Origin: an uncultured bacterium
GTDB taxonomy: Bacteria; Patescibacteriota; Saccharimonadia; Saccharimonadales; Saccharimonadaceae
Direction of reading: 5' to 3'
DNA length: 64,000 bases
NCBI GenBank assembly: GCA_938017895.1
Contig: CALIJI010000008.1
Coordinates: 42,915 to 106,914 of the forward strand
Positions within the stretch are counted from its first letter, which is position 1, and each line of letters begins with the position of its first letter. Both the position numbers and the translations under genes were made by a program. Below the pieces are notes generated by a model that was not told where the DNA came from, did no database searches, and was given only the letters and a program-made list of their open reading frames with translations. Shown one piece after another: positions 43,200-51,938 of this stretch.

Positions 43200-43838
43200 A
43201 TGTTTGACATAGAATACAAGGGTGCCAACACTGTTGTTATTTCTACAAAGAAAAATATACTAGTAACTGATCCTAAAATGTCGGTTCTAGGTGAGAGTGA
43301 CTATGTTGTTAAAAATGCTATAGAATTGGCGACAGAAGAACGATTCCGTACTGGGGATAGAGATTTTTTGTTGAGTATTAGTTATCCTGGAAGTTATGAA
43401 ATTGGAGATTTTTCTATTAATGGGTTTGCTGAAAAGCGTCATTTGGATGGAGATAATGAGCCTAAAAAGGCTGTAGTTTATAGTATTGATGTGCTAGGTA
43501 CTAAGATTGGTCTTCTTGGTAATGTCGGGCCACAGATATCTGACGATCAGCTAGAAAACCTAGGGCTACTTGATATTTTAATCATTCCTATTGGCGGTGG
43601 GGGGTATACTCTTGATACAACTTTGGCCGCTAAGATAGTAAGGGATACTGATGTTAAAGTTGCAATACCTATACATTATTCTGAAGACGGTATTAAATAT
43701 GATGTGCCGCAATCTAGTATTGACATATTTATTAAAGAGCTTGGAGTTGATGTTGAAACAACTACAAAATATAAAGTTAAATCTGTATCAAACTTACCAG
43801 ACAAACTAACAATAGTTAAGATTAACCGCTCTAATTAA
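43200..43838 (+). CDS. MBL-fold-like protein without the HxHxDH motif
   Basis: 212 residues. The layout of UlaG-like metallo-hydrolases (Lactamase_B_3): FDIEYKGANTVVISTKKNILVTDP, SISYPGSYEIGDFSINGF, and VAIPIHYSEDG near the end. The metal-binding HxHxDH is missing, so catalysis is doubtful. It starts at once after the winged-helix gene (TAAATG, with AAGGAG upstream); the two form an operon. Confidence 0.7.
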   Translation: MFDIEYKGANTVVISTKKNILVTDPKMSVLGESDYVVKNAIELATEERFRTGDRDFLLSISYPGSYEIGDFSINGFAEKRHLDGDNEPKKAVVYSIDVLGTKIGLLGNVGPQISDDQLENLGLLDILIIPIGGGGYTLDTTLAAKIVRDTDVKVAIPIHYSEDGIKYDVPQSSIDIFIKELGVDVETTTKYKVKSVSNLPDKLTIVKINRSN

Positions 43839-43854
43839 AACAATTTAAGAAAAC

Positions 43855-43895
43855 AAAAATACCCTTAATCAATCTAGATAAGGGTATTTTTGTTT
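43855..43895. terminator. Bidirectional terminator
   Basis: AAAATACCCTTA and TAAGGGTATTTT around an 11-nt loop, between convergent genes, with A and T runs on both flanks. Confidence 0.9.
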
Positions 43896-43909
43896 TATTT
43901 ATTATTCTA

Positions 43910-44098
43910 TTATAGAATACCTTTTTTCTTTAAGGTTCGGATAGCTGCGGTGCTCAAATTTAGACGAATTTTCTTACCATCAATGATTACAGTTTTTTTC
44001 TGAATATTCGGTTTGAAAGTTCTTTTTGTGCGTCGCAGTGAAAAGCTAACATTATTCCCGTGTTGCTTTCCTTTTCCTGTTAGATCACATACTGCCAT
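43910..44098 (-). CDS. rpmB: Ribosomal protein bL28
   Basis: 62 residues, the usual length. MAVCDLTGKGKQHGNNVSF and SLRRTKRTFKPNIQKK are typical, as is the C-terminal STAAIRTLKKKGI. Only one Cys is kept, so it is the form without zinc ligands. It is a single gene. Confidence 0.95.
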   Translation of the reverse strand: MAVCDLTGKGKQHGNNVSFSLRRTKRTFKPNIQKKTVIIDGKKIRLNLSTAAIRTLKKKGIL

Positions 44099-44182
44099 AT
44101 AACTCTCTTTACTTTATTATTTACAATCTGTTTTATTATAGCGCATTTAACAAAAAAGGTCAATAGATGATATAATATAAAT

Positions 44183-44800
44183 ATGGGACTAATTGGAATT
44201 TTTATTATAGTATTTATTTTGTTAATATCAATACTGGTTCATGAAATAGCACATGGATTAGTGGCGTATTGGTTAGGGGACGATACTGCCAAGATTGAGG
44301 GTCGTTTAACTTTAAATCCTCTACCTCATATTGATCCATTTTTAAGTATAATAATTCCGGCTCTGTGTATTGTAAGTAATTCTCCAATTATTGGTGGAGC
44401 AAAGCCTATGCCGGTAAATTATAATAAAATAAAAGGTAATGAATGGGGGGTAGTTCTTGTAGCTCTGGCTGGTCCGCTTGCAAATTTTATTTTAGCATTT
44501 ATTGTTTATGGGCTATTTTCTGCTTTAAATGTAAGCTCAGGCTTTGTAGGTGAGATATTGATATTATTTGTGAAGGTTAATTTAGGGTTGATGTTATTTA
44601 ACTTAATACCTATACCTCCACTTGATGGGTCAAAAATAATTTTCCCGATAGCGCCAGATTTTATCCAAGACATTATCCGAAAAATGGAATTAAATTCTCT
44701 GCTAGTGTTTTTTGTGATTATATTGTTGTCAGATTATATATCTGCAGGTATTAATTTTATAGAGAGTTATATTTTGATATTTTTTCAGTGGATTTTTTAA
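44183..44800 (+). CDS. Site-2 protease family membrane metalloprotease (M50)
   Basis: 205 residues with about five membrane helices. The zinc site HEIAHG is in the first helix (ISILVHEIAHGLVAYWLG). GGAKPMPVNY and LAGPLANFILAF are typical of the group, and FNLIPIPPLDGSKI carries the third ligand Asp. It lacks PDZ and CBS domains, so it is of the short Rv1322/YwhC-like kind. TATAAT at 44171-44176 ends 6 nt before the ATG. Confidence 0.88.
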   Translation: MGLIGIFIIVFILLISILVHEIAHGLVAYWLGDDTAKIEGRLTLNPLPHIDPFLSIIIPALCIVSNSPIIGGAKPMPVNYNKIKGNEWGVVLVALAGPLANFILAFIVYGLFSALNVSSGFVGEILILFVKVNLGLMLFNLIPIPPLDGSKIIFPIAPDFIQDIIRKMELNSLLVFFVIILLSDYISAGINFIESYILIFFQWIF

Positions 44801-44811
44801 AAAAGAAGTGC

Positions 44812-44817
44812 TATAAT
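44812..44817 (+). promoter_or_regulatory. -10 element of the candidate RNA before dnaE
   Basis: A perfect TATAAT directly after the M50 gene. The predicted start at 44824 coincides with the first base of the closing stem. Confidence 0.6.
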
Positions 44818-44823
44818 TAAGAT

Positions 44824-44972
44824 GTCCTTGCAGTAGTGTATGATTTTTCCTGAATAATCATAGATATAGGAACTCCAAATGATGATTTATGGCCGTGGTC
44901 ATATATTGAGGAGGTATCCACCTTGTGCTTTTGTACGGGGAAAATATCTAAGCTGCTGTAGGGATTTTTTGT
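44824..44972 (+). ncRNA. Candidate structured RNA between the M50 gene and dnaE
   Basis: The 5' end (GTCCTTGCAG) pairs imperfectly with CTGCTGTAGGGA at 44953-44964, followed by TTTTTTG. Inside are a TATGATT/AATCATA hairpin (starting near 44839), an ATGA...TCAT hairpin (near 44883) and a longer one where GGTAT (44913-44917) and CCTTGTGC pair with GTACGGGG and ATATC around a TTTT loop. A GAGGAGGT (44908-44915) followed after 7 nt by a 12-codon TTG ORF (44923-44961) is also present. I cannot assign it to SRP, 6S or any riboswitch I know. Confidence 0.5.
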
Positions 44973-44982
44973 TAGTAGAAAA

Positions 44983-45012
44983 ATACCATATGGTATTTTA
45001 TTTTTTGCGAAA
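44983..45012 (+). terminator. Palindromic terminator before dnaE
   Basis: AAAATACCATATGGTATTTT is a perfect palindrome followed by ATTTTTT. It lies between the candidate RNA and the dnaE promoter. Confidence 0.75.
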
Positions 45013-45039
45013 AACTAGAAAGTTTGTTAAAATTATAGA

Positions 45040-48000
45040 ATGGAGACGGGAGAAATAAAAACTAAAACTTTTGAAGAATTACAGCCCAGCGATTTTGTTC
45101 ATCTACATACTCATACATATCACTCGTTATTAGATGGCTTAACTAAAATCGATGATTTGACTCGTGTAACAAAAGAAAATGGTATGGAAGCTGTTGCAAT
45201 TACGGATCACGGAACTATGTCTGGTTCGATTGAGTTTTATAAATCTGCGAAAGAGCAGGGGTTAAAACCTATTTTAGGTATGGAGACTTATGTTGCTGCT
45301 CGAACGCGCTTCGACAGAGATCCGGCGCACGATAAGCCTCGTTATCATCTTACTTTATTAGCTAAGAATGCTGCTGGGTGGCGAAATTTGTGTATGCTTT
45401 CTTCAAAGGCTAGTATTGAAGGACAGTATTATAAGCCGCGTATTGATCATGATTTAATGGAAGAATGTTCAGAAGGTATTATTTGTTTAAGTGGATGTGC
45501 TGGTGGTGAGATTTCTGAAGCTATTAAGGCTGATGATTTTGAGAAAGCTAAAGAACTTGCTCTTTGGTATAAGTCGGTTTATGGCGATGATTTTTATCTT
45601 GAACTACAAGATCATGGCCATCCAGATGCGCCAAATCACTGGGACGTACAAAAAATAATCAATGATGGTTTAATGAGGCTAAATAAAGAACTCGGTATAC
45701 CGATGATTGTTTCTTGTGATTCTCATTATCTAACTCACGCCGATCAGGATGCACATGAGATTTTACTATGTGTTGGAACAGGTTCATATTTGCGCGACGA
45801 GAAACGTATGAGTTTGAAGGAATTCGACTTATTTGTTACGAATCCACGAGATATAATTGAGCGATGGGGGAAGATTGACCCAGAGATTATTTTGAACACT
45901 AAACGTGTAGCTGATAAGGTTAATTTTGATTTTGAGTTTGGAAAGATATTGATTCCAAAATTCCCACTTCCTGAAGGTGAAGATAGCGAAAAAGGGTTTT
46001 TAGATAAGTTGGTTTTTCGGGGGCTTGGAGAGCGATATGGTGGCCTTCCGGCCAATGAAGTTGAAAAAATGTCGATCCAAGAGATCCGTGACATATTAAA
46101 AAAAGATCATCAAGATGCTCTCGACCGTGTTGATATGGAGCTTGGCGTGCTTGATGGGATGGGCTACAATGGTTACTTTTTGATCGTTCAAGACTTTATT
46201 AACTGGGGTAAATCACAGGGTATTGTGTTTGGTCCAGGACGTGGGTCGGCAGCGGGCTCAATTATTGCTTATGCTCTACATATTACAGATCTTGAGCCGC
46301 TTGAATATGACTTGCTTTTTGAACGTTTCTTAAATCCAGACCGAATCTCAATGCCAGATATTGATGTTGACATTCAAGATACGCGCCGTAATGAAGTCAT
46401 TCAATATTGTACTGATAAATATGGTCGGGATCGTGTTGCAAATATTGCAACGTTTGGTAAGATGATGGCAAAGAACGCCGTTCGTGATGTGGCCCGCGTT
46501 TTGGAGGTGCCATATTCTGAAGCTGACCGAATCGCTAAACTTGTTCCAGATCCAAATCAAGGCCGACACACTCCACTAAAAATATCTGTTCAGCAAGATC
46601 AAGATCTTAAGAATGAATACGAAACTAATCCAACGGCTAAAACTGTTATTGATTATGCTATCCAGCTTGAAGGTACAATTCGAAATCATGGCGTTCATGC
46701 TTGCGGTGTGGTTATTGCTCCAGATGATCTAGTAAAGTATCTACCGCTTGAGATGGCGCAAAAGGGCGTGGTTGCAACTCAAGTTCCAATGGGGCAGGTC
46801 GAGGATTTAGGCCTTTTAAAAATGGATTTCCTAGGTCTTAAAAACCTATCAATTATTTCTACTGCACAAAAGATTATTAAAAGCTCATATGGCGTAGATA
46901 TTGATCTATCTAAATTAGGGCTTGATGACAAAAAAGCATATGAGCTATTGGCGCGTGGTGATTCGACAGGTGTTTTCCAGCTTGAATCGGCTGGGATGAA
47001 ACGTTACTTACGTGAACTTAGACCATCTAAATTTGAAGATATTATTGCGATGGTGGCACTTTACCGGCCTGGACCAATGAGTGAAATTCCAAAGTTTATT
47101 GCTCGAAAACATGGAGAAGAGCCAGTTACCTACTACGAGGACCATATGAAAAATGCTCTCGAAAACACTTATGGTATTTTGGTTTATCAGGAACAATTCA
47201 TGCAGATTTCTAAAGAGGTCTGTGGGTTTACTGGTGGTCAGGCGGATACTCTTCGAAAAGCCGTTGGTAAGAAAAAGATTGATTTGATGAAGAAGATGAA
47301 AGGCGAATTTATCGAGGGCGCAGTAAATCATTCGAATGCTGATCGCGCTAAGGTTGAGGCTTTTTGGGATCATTTGGAAGAGTTTGCTAACTACTGTTTC
47401 AACAAGTCTCATGCCGCTTGCTATGCTTTGATTGCGTACTGGACCGCTTATATTAAAGCGCATTACCCAGATGCTTTTATGGCTGCACTTATGACTTCTG
47501 ACTCTGATGATACTGATCGGTTGGCGATTGAAATAGCAGAATGTCGATCGATGGGAATTCAAGTTCTTGGTCCAGATGTGAATGAATCTTATAAAAATTT
47601 CGCAATTATTCCTGGGGAAAATAAAATTCGTTTTGGGTTATTGGCTGTTAAAGCTGTTGGTGGCGGAGCGGTAGATGCTGTTCTTGAGGCCAGAAAAGCT
47701 GGCGGTAGATTTACGTCTGTTTTGGATTTTGCGAAACGCGTTAATGCACGAGCTTTTAATAAGCGAGCTTGGGATTCATTAATTATGACTGGGGCCTTTG
47801 ATGAATTTGGCACACGTTCTGATTTGATGTTTAATCTTGAAAAAATTCAAGCTTACGGGTCTAAGCTGCAGAAAGAAGCTCTCAGTGGACAGACCGATTT
47901 GTTTGGTCTAGTGGAAGATGATTCTATGAAAATTGAGCCAGAGATTGAGCTTACCCCAGCTCCTAAAGTTCACACCGAAAAAGAGCAACTAACTTGGGAG

Positions 48001-48828
48001 AGGGATTTGTTAGGGTTATATGTCTCGGCGCATCCATTAGATAAATATACGGCTTATTTTGAAGAGCAAACTAACCCAATGAACTCAATTATTCCTGCTA
48101 AACATAATGGTCAAGCAACGGTTGGTGGAATGGTATTAGATGTTAGAACTATTATCACTAAAGCTGGGACAAAAATGGCTTTTGTTAAGATGGAAGATAA
48201 AACCGGAGAAGGCGAAGTTATTGTATTTCCAAATCTTTACGCAGAGGTTGGAGATAAAATACAAGTTGATTCAGTCTTGAAAATATCAGGAAAAATTTCA
48301 GCCCAAGATCGCGATGGGAATATGAAATCTGATGCTCAACTTATCGCTGATAGGATTACAATCATTACAGATGAAGAGCTTGAGAATTATGAGTCTACTG
48401 GACGGCGCATGGATGAGGTTAAAGCAGGCTCTAAGCCAAAACAAACAAATAAAGTAATGGCTCAGAACTCTAACAGTAATCATTTGTCAGCTTCACCTAA
48501 TAATAAGAAACAAAATGCGTATAAAGTATCCGCAAAAATTGGCCAGAATAGTATTTCATCTACAAATAATTCCATGCGACCAGCAGGTAGTTATGAATCT
48601 ATTAAACTACAAAAAGTATATGTGCATATCAAAGATCCAAATGATCACGTATCTTTACTTGCTGTTAAAAAAATATGTGGCAAATATCCAGGTCTCTCAG
48701 AGATAATACTAGTGCTTGGAGTTGAGAAGAAATCGGCTATAAAAATGCATTTTAAGGTGGATGCTAATTCGGATCTAGCTAAAGAGCTAGTAAATTTACT
48801 TGGTGAAGATTGTGTTGCCTTAAAATAA
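45040..48828 (+). CDS. dnaE: DNA polymerase III alpha subunit
   Basis: 1262 residues. Replicative polymerase of the DnaE type. The N-terminal PHP domain is intact (FVHLHTHTYHSLLDG, AITDHGTMSG). The catalytic core has GPGRGSAAGSIIAY and PDIDVDIQDTRRNEVIQY with the Asp pair; the third Asp is in MDFLGLKNLSII or nearby. Tandem HhH, an OB domain and a C-terminal domain that ends shortly after LGVEKKSAIKMHF follow. TAAAAT at 45028-45033 ends 6 nt before the ATG, so it is predicted to be leaderless. An Asn/Ser/Lys-rich linker lies near residues 1130-1180. Confidence 0.97.
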   Translation: METGEIKTKTFEELQPSDFVHLHTHTYHSLLDGLTKIDDLTRVTKENGMEAVAITDHGTMSGSIEFYKSAKEQGLKPILGMETYVAARTRFDRDPAHDKPRYHLTLLAKNAAGWRNLCMLSSKASIEGQYYKPRIDHDLMEECSEGIICLSGCAGGEISEAIKADDFEKAKELALWYKSVYGDDFYLELQDHGHPDAPNHWDVQKIINDGLMRLNKELGIPMIVSCDSHYLTHADQDAHEILLCVGTGSYLRDEKRMSLKEFDLFVTNPRDIIERWGKIDPEIILNTKRVADKVNFDFEFGKILIPKFPLPEGEDSEKGFLDKLVFRGLGERYGGLPANEVEKMSIQEIRDILKKDHQDALDRVDMELGVLDGMGYNGYFLIVQDFINWGKSQGIVFGPGRGSAAGSIIAYALHITDLEPLEYDLLFERFLNPDRISMPDIDVDIQDTRRNEVIQYCTDKYGRDRVANIATFGKMMAKNAVRDVARVLEVPYSEADRIAKLVPDPNQGRHTPLKISVQQDQDLKNEYETNPTAKTVIDYAIQLEGTIRNHGVHACGVVIAPDDLVKYLPLEMAQKGVVATQVPMGQVEDLGLLKMDFLGLKNLSIISTAQKIIKSSYGVDIDLSKLGLDDKKAYELLARGDSTGVFQLESAGMKRYLRELRPSKFEDIIAMVALYRPGPMSEIPKFIARKHGEEPVTYYEDHMKNALENTYGILVYQEQFMQISKEVCGFTGGQADTLRKAVGKKKIDLMKKMKGEFIEGAVNHSNADRAKVEAFWDHLEEFANYCFNKSHAACYALIAYWTAYIKAHYPDAFMAALMTSDSDDTDRLAIEIAECRSMGIQVLGPDVNESYKNFAIIPGENKIRFGLLAVKAVGGGAVDAVLEARKAGGRFTSVLDFAKRVNARAFNKRAWDSLIMTGAFDEFGTRSDLMFNLEKIQAYGSKLQKEALSGQTDLFGLVEDDSMKIEPEIELTPAPKVHTEKEQLTWERDLLGLYVSAHPLDKYTAYFEEQTNPMNSIIPAKHNGQATVGGMVLDVRTIITKAGTKMAFVKMEDKTGEGEVIVFPNLYAEVGDKIQVDSVLKISGKISAQDRDGNMKSDAQLIADRITIITDEELENYESTGRRMDEVKAGSKPKQTNKVMAQNSNSNHLSASPNNKKQNAYKVSAKIGQNSISSTNNSMRPAGSYESIKLQKVYVHIKDPNDHVSLLAVKKICGKYPGLSEIILVLGVEKKSAIKMHFKVDANSDLAKELVNLLGEDCVALK

Positions 48829-48832
48829 ATGC

Positions 48833-48838
48833 TATAAT
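48833..48838 (+). promoter_or_regulatory. -10 element of rnpB
   Basis: TATAAT, 4 nt after the dnaE stop. It sets the RNA start at 48845, where the outer stem of RNase P RNA begins. Confidence 0.75.
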
Positions 48839-48844
48839 TTGAGT

Positions 48845-49176
48845 AGCTCATTGAATGATCGCTGGTTTTTCCAGAGGAAAGTCCGGGCAGTATAGGACGC
48901 GGCAGTTGTTAACAACAACCGGGGGTAACCCTAGGGAAAGTGCCACAGAAACGATACCGCTCTATATTTTCTAGAGTAAGGGTGAAAGGAGTGAGGTAAG
49001 AGCTCACAGTCATTCGCGGTGACGCGACGTGAGAGGTAAACCCTGCTGGCTGCAAGGAGAGTTTTTCCAATATTAGGTTGGTAGTCCGCCAAAGCTCGAT
49101 AACCGCTTGATCTTTAAAGCAATTTAAAGGCTAGATAGATGATCATTCTCGACAGAACCCGGCTTATAGATGAGCT
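48845..49176 (+). ncRNA. rnpB: RNase P RNA
   Basis: Catalytic RNA of RNase P, which matures tRNA 5' ends. The conserved blocks are present: GAGGAAAGTCCGGGC (CR I), GGGTAACCCTAGGGAAAGTGCCACAGAAA-type P5-P7 region (split over 48923-48953), GAGGTAAACCC, and ACAGAACCCGGCTTA (CR V). The outer stem P1 pairs AGCTCAT (48845-48851) with ATGAGCT (49170-49176). It is 332 nt long. Confidence 0.95.
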
Positions 49177-49188
49177 TTAAATATAATA

Positions 49189-49216
49189 TAAAATATCCCT
49201 TGAGGGGATATTTTAT
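49189..49216. terminator. Bidirectional terminator between rnpB and rplT
   Basis: AAAATATCCC, a short loop, GGGATATTTT. A and T runs lie on both sides and the genes converge. Confidence 0.85.
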
Positions 49217-49230
49217 ATGTGTTTTAGAAA

Positions 49231-49572
49231 TTATTTTACAGATTCAACTATTTTAGTGAAAGCTTTTGGTTCGCTGGTTGCTAGCTCAGCTAGAATCTTG
49301 CGATCTAATTCGATATTTTTAGCTTTTAAGCCAGCGATAAGCTTTCCGTAAGTAGTTCCATTTAGTCTAGCTGCAGCATTAATTCGTGTAATCCATAAAC
49401 CTCGCAAATCTCGTTTTCGGTTTCTTCGATCGCGGTAAGCATATTGTAAGGATCGAATAACGCCTTGCTTAGCTAATCGATATGATCGTGTTCGAGCATG
49501 CTGCATACCTTTAGCGGCTTTTAGAATTTTCTTATGCTTTGCTCGTGCCGTTACGCCTCTTTTTACTCGCAT
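49231..49572 (-). CDS. rplT: Ribosomal protein bL20
   Basis: 113 residues. RVKRGVTARAKHKKILKAAKG, RSYRLAKQGVIRSLQYAYRDRRNRKRD and LWITRINAAAR are typical. It is the last gene of the infC-rpmI-rplT operon, overlapping rpmI by one base. In other bacteria bL20 represses this operon by binding the mRNA. Confidence 0.97.
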   Translation of the reverse strand: MRVKRGVTARAKHKKILKAAKGMQHARTRSYRLAKQGVIRSLQYAYRDRRNRKRDLRGLWITRINAAARLNGTTYGKLIAGLKAKNIELDRKILAELATSEPKAFTKIVESVK

Positions 49573-49769
49573 TATTTAACTCCTAGGGCTCGTTTAATAT
49601 TTTTAGCCATAGCGCCTTCGACCTGTGCGCTGGTATTAATTCGTCGCTTTCTGCTCTTACTTTTTTTAGAAAGCATATGATTCTTAAAGGCTCTCTGGCG
49701 AAGAACTTTACCTGTTTTAGTAAGTTTTACGCGTTTAGCAGTGCCTTTATGAGTTTTCATTTTTGGCAT
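49572..49769 (-). CDS. rpmI: Ribosomal protein bL35
   Basis: 65 residues. PKMKTHKGTAKRVKLTKTGK, HMLSKKSKSRKRRI and the VEGAMAKNIKRAL end are the family signature. It starts 3 nt after the infC stop. Confidence 0.97.
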   Translation of the reverse strand: MPKMKTHKGTAKRVKLTKTGKVLRQRAFKNHMLSKKSKSRKRRINTSAQVEGAMAKNIKRALGVK

Positions 49770-49772
49770 CTT

Positions 49773-50279
49773 TTATTTACTCCTTATTACTAAACTCAGA
49801 TTGCGGCCCGCCATCTGAGGTTTTTGTTCAACTATAGCATCGTTCTCTAGTAGGGAAATTATTTTTTCGGCCATTTCGAATCCAATTTCTTTATGTGCCA
49901 TCTCGCGACCCTTAAAAACAATTTGGATTTTAACTTTATCACCATTAACTAGAAATTTTTTGATTTTACGTAATTTAACGTCTAAATCTCCTACTCCAAT
50001 CTTTAAACCAAAGCGCATTTGCTTTAGCTCAACTGACGTAGCGTTACGCTTATTCTTCTGTTGTTCTTTCATCTTTTGATATTGGAATTTACCCCAATCA
50101 ATGATTTTAGCAACAGGTGGTTCAGCGTTAGGTGATATTTCTACGAGATCTACGCCAGCATCTTGCGATATCCTAAGAGCATCTTCTAGCGACATAATTC
50201 CTAGCTGCTCACCGCTTGCGCCTATAACTCGAAGTTCTTTTGCTCGAATCTCTTCGTTAATTCGTATGTTTTTGCTAAT
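49773..50279 (-). CDS. infC: Translation initiation factor IF-3 (probable AUU start)
   Basis: 168 residues if started at the ATT at 50279-50277 (ISKNIRINEEIRAKELRVIG). AAAGGAAGG (minus strand, 50286-50292) lies 6 nt before this ATT. The only standard alternative is a GTG at 50312 with no ribosome binding site, directly after the TATAAT (minus strand about 50326-50331). The protein start then agrees with IF-3 of other bacteria. E. coli infC also uses AUU, which lets IF-3 reject its own start codon and autoregulate. Domains: N-domain with EQLGIMSLEDALRISQDAGVDLVEISPNA, linker KFQYQKMKEQQKNKR, and C-domain with IQIVFKGREMAHKEIG. Confidence 0.93.
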   Translation of the reverse strand: MSKNIRINEEIRAKELRVIGASGEQLGIMSLEDALRISQDAGVDLVEISPNAEPPVAKIIDWGKFQYQKMKEQQKNKRNATSVELKQMRFGLKIGVGDLDVKLRKIKKFLVNGDKVKIQIVFKGREMAHKEIGFEMAEKIISLLENDAIVEQKPQMAGRNLSLVIRSK

Positions 50280-50361
50280 ATTTCCTTCCTTTCGAATAGA
50301 TATTTTGAACACTCACTCGGTTAAAATTATATCAGAGTGGGCGTCAAAAAGCAAGAGGAGT

Positions 50362-51873
50362 CTATAATGTTTCTTGTCTATAGCGATATTGAAGAGCTTC
50401 ACTTATATGAGATGTTTTAATCGTTTTTGAATTGTCTAAGTCTGCGATGGTTCTAGCCACTTTTAATATTTTTAGATAACTACGTGCTGAAATATCTAAT
50501 TTTGAGGTTGCAGTATCTAATAGTTTTTTTGCTACATCATCTAACATAAACACTGATTTTACATCTTTCATATTTGCAGATCCGTTGTATTTTATACAAC
50601 TATCATAACGTTTTTGTTGTATTTTAGACGATAATTTAATCTTTTTTATAGTGTTAATGCTTTCGTTGTTGTTTTTATTACTTTGAGCTAATAATCTTTC
50701 GTTATCGATTCTATTTACATTAATAACCATATCTATACGGTCTAGAAGTGGACCTGATATTTTTCGTTGATAGTTTAAAATTTGCAAAGCTGTACATGTG
50801 CATTGCTTAGTTTGATCGCCATAGAATCCACAAGGGCAGGGGTTCATTGTAGCTACTAACATAAAATCTGCCGGATAAACACTTCTATATTTCGTACGGC
50901 TAATTGTCACTTTTTTATCTTCGAGAGGTTGTCTTAATACTTCTAGAGTTGTTTTTTGATATTCAGGAATTTCATCTAAAAATAAAATTCCCATATGTGC
51001 AAGACTGATTTCACCAGGCATAGCTTTTGGTCCTCCGCCTACTATGGATGTCTTGCTAGCAGTGTGGTGTGGTGCTCTAAAAGGTCTTTTGATATTATTG
51101 ATATCGATATCTTCGATTAAACCGTGAATCTTAGATACTTCTAGGAGTTCGTTTTTTGTTAAACTTGGCAATAGGTTTAACGCAGCCTTGGCTAACATAG
51201 TTTTTCCTGTTCCCGGAGGACCAGCGAGAAGAATATTATGCCTACCGGCAATAGCTATTGTTAAGGCGCGCTTAGCTTGTTCTTGGCCGACTATATCGTC
51301 TAGCGATATTTCCTTTGCGTCATCTATCATCACTTGTTTAGATTGTGGTATGATGATTGTTTTTTCGTTTTTAAGATGAAGGAATATGTCTCTTAAATTA
51401 TTAGCAGGAATTATAGTGATGTCGTCAATCAATGTAGCTTGGTTATAGTTTTTCTCGGGTATGAAAACTTCTTTTACTCCACTATTCTTTAATTTTTCGA
51501 CAATATTTATTATTCCCTTTATAGGGCGTAAATCTCCGCTAAGTGAAAGTTCGCCAGTAAAAGCACGATGATTAATATCCTTAGGTCTAAGCTGTCCACT
51601 AATTGCTAAAATAGATATCGCAATTGGCAAGTCAAAACTTGTTCCGTCTTTTGGTATTTCTGCGGGCGCTAAGTTTATTGTTATTTTCTTTTTTGGGAAA
51701 TCCAAGCCTGAATTTTTAATTGCACTACGAACGCGTTCTTTTGACTCATCAATAGCTTTATTTCCCATTCCAACTATTTGTAGGGAAGGGAGACCTTGAG
51801 ATGAATCGCCCTCAACCTCTATTAATTCTCCCGAATATCCAATTGCGGCTGCGGATAAAACTTTACTTATCAT
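50362..51873 (-). CDS. comM: ComM/YifB-type magnesium chelatase-like AAA+ ATPase
   Basis: 503 residues. ComM is a hexameric helicase that helps branch migration during integration of transformed DNA. Seen: an N-terminal Lon-like domain (LPSLQIVGMGNKAIDESKERV, INLAPAEIPKDGTSFDLPIA), Walker A LLAGPPGTGKTMLAKAAL, sensor LFLDEIPEYQKTTLEVLRQPL, a Cys cluster CPCGFYGDQTKQCTC and the C-terminal SARSYLKILKVARTIADL. With the pilus genes it suggests natural transformation. Confidence 0.95.
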   Translation of the reverse strand: MISKVLSAAAIGYSGELIEVEGDSSQGLPSLQIVGMGNKAIDESKERVRSAIKNSGLDFPKKKITINLAPAEIPKDGTSFDLPIAISILAISGQLRPKDINHRAFTGELSLSGDLRPIKGIINIVEKLKNSGVKEVFIPEKNYNQATLIDDITIIPANNLRDIFLHLKNEKTIIIPQSKQVMIDDAKEISLDDIVGQEQAKRALTIAIAGRHNILLAGPPGTGKTMLAKAALNLLPSLTKNELLEVSKIHGLIEDIDINNIKRPFRAPHHTASKTSIVGGGPKAMPGEISLAHMGILFLDEIPEYQKTTLEVLRQPLEDKKVTISRTKYRSVYPADFMLVATMNPCPCGFYGDQTKQCTCTALQILNYQRKISGPLLDRIDMVINVNRIDNERLLAQSNKNNNESINTIKKIKLSSKIQQKRYDSCIKYNGSANMKDVKSVFMLDDVAKKLLDTATSKLDISARSYLKILKVARTIADLDNSKTIKTSHISEALQYRYRQETL

Positions 51874-51918
51874 GATTTAATTTAATCATAAAGGGTATCC
51901 AAAATCAATTTATCATGA

Positions 51919-51924
51919 TATAAT
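51919..51924 (+). promoter_or_regulatory. -10 element of ssrA
   Basis: A perfect TATAAT, giving a precursor with a leader of about 8 nt before the mature tmRNA 5' end at 51939. Confidence 0.7.
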
Positions 51925-51938
51925 TTAAGGGTATTGTT

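Noticed and set aside
44824..44972. SRP RNA or a known riboswitch before dnaE
   Set aside because: The conserved SRP loop sequence (GGAAG...AGCAG) is missing and no known aptamer core is recognised; left as an unidentified structured RNA.
45744..48483. Several minus-strand ORFs of 60-184 codons inside dnaE
   Set aside because: Shadows of dnaE codon use; no homology features and no start signals.
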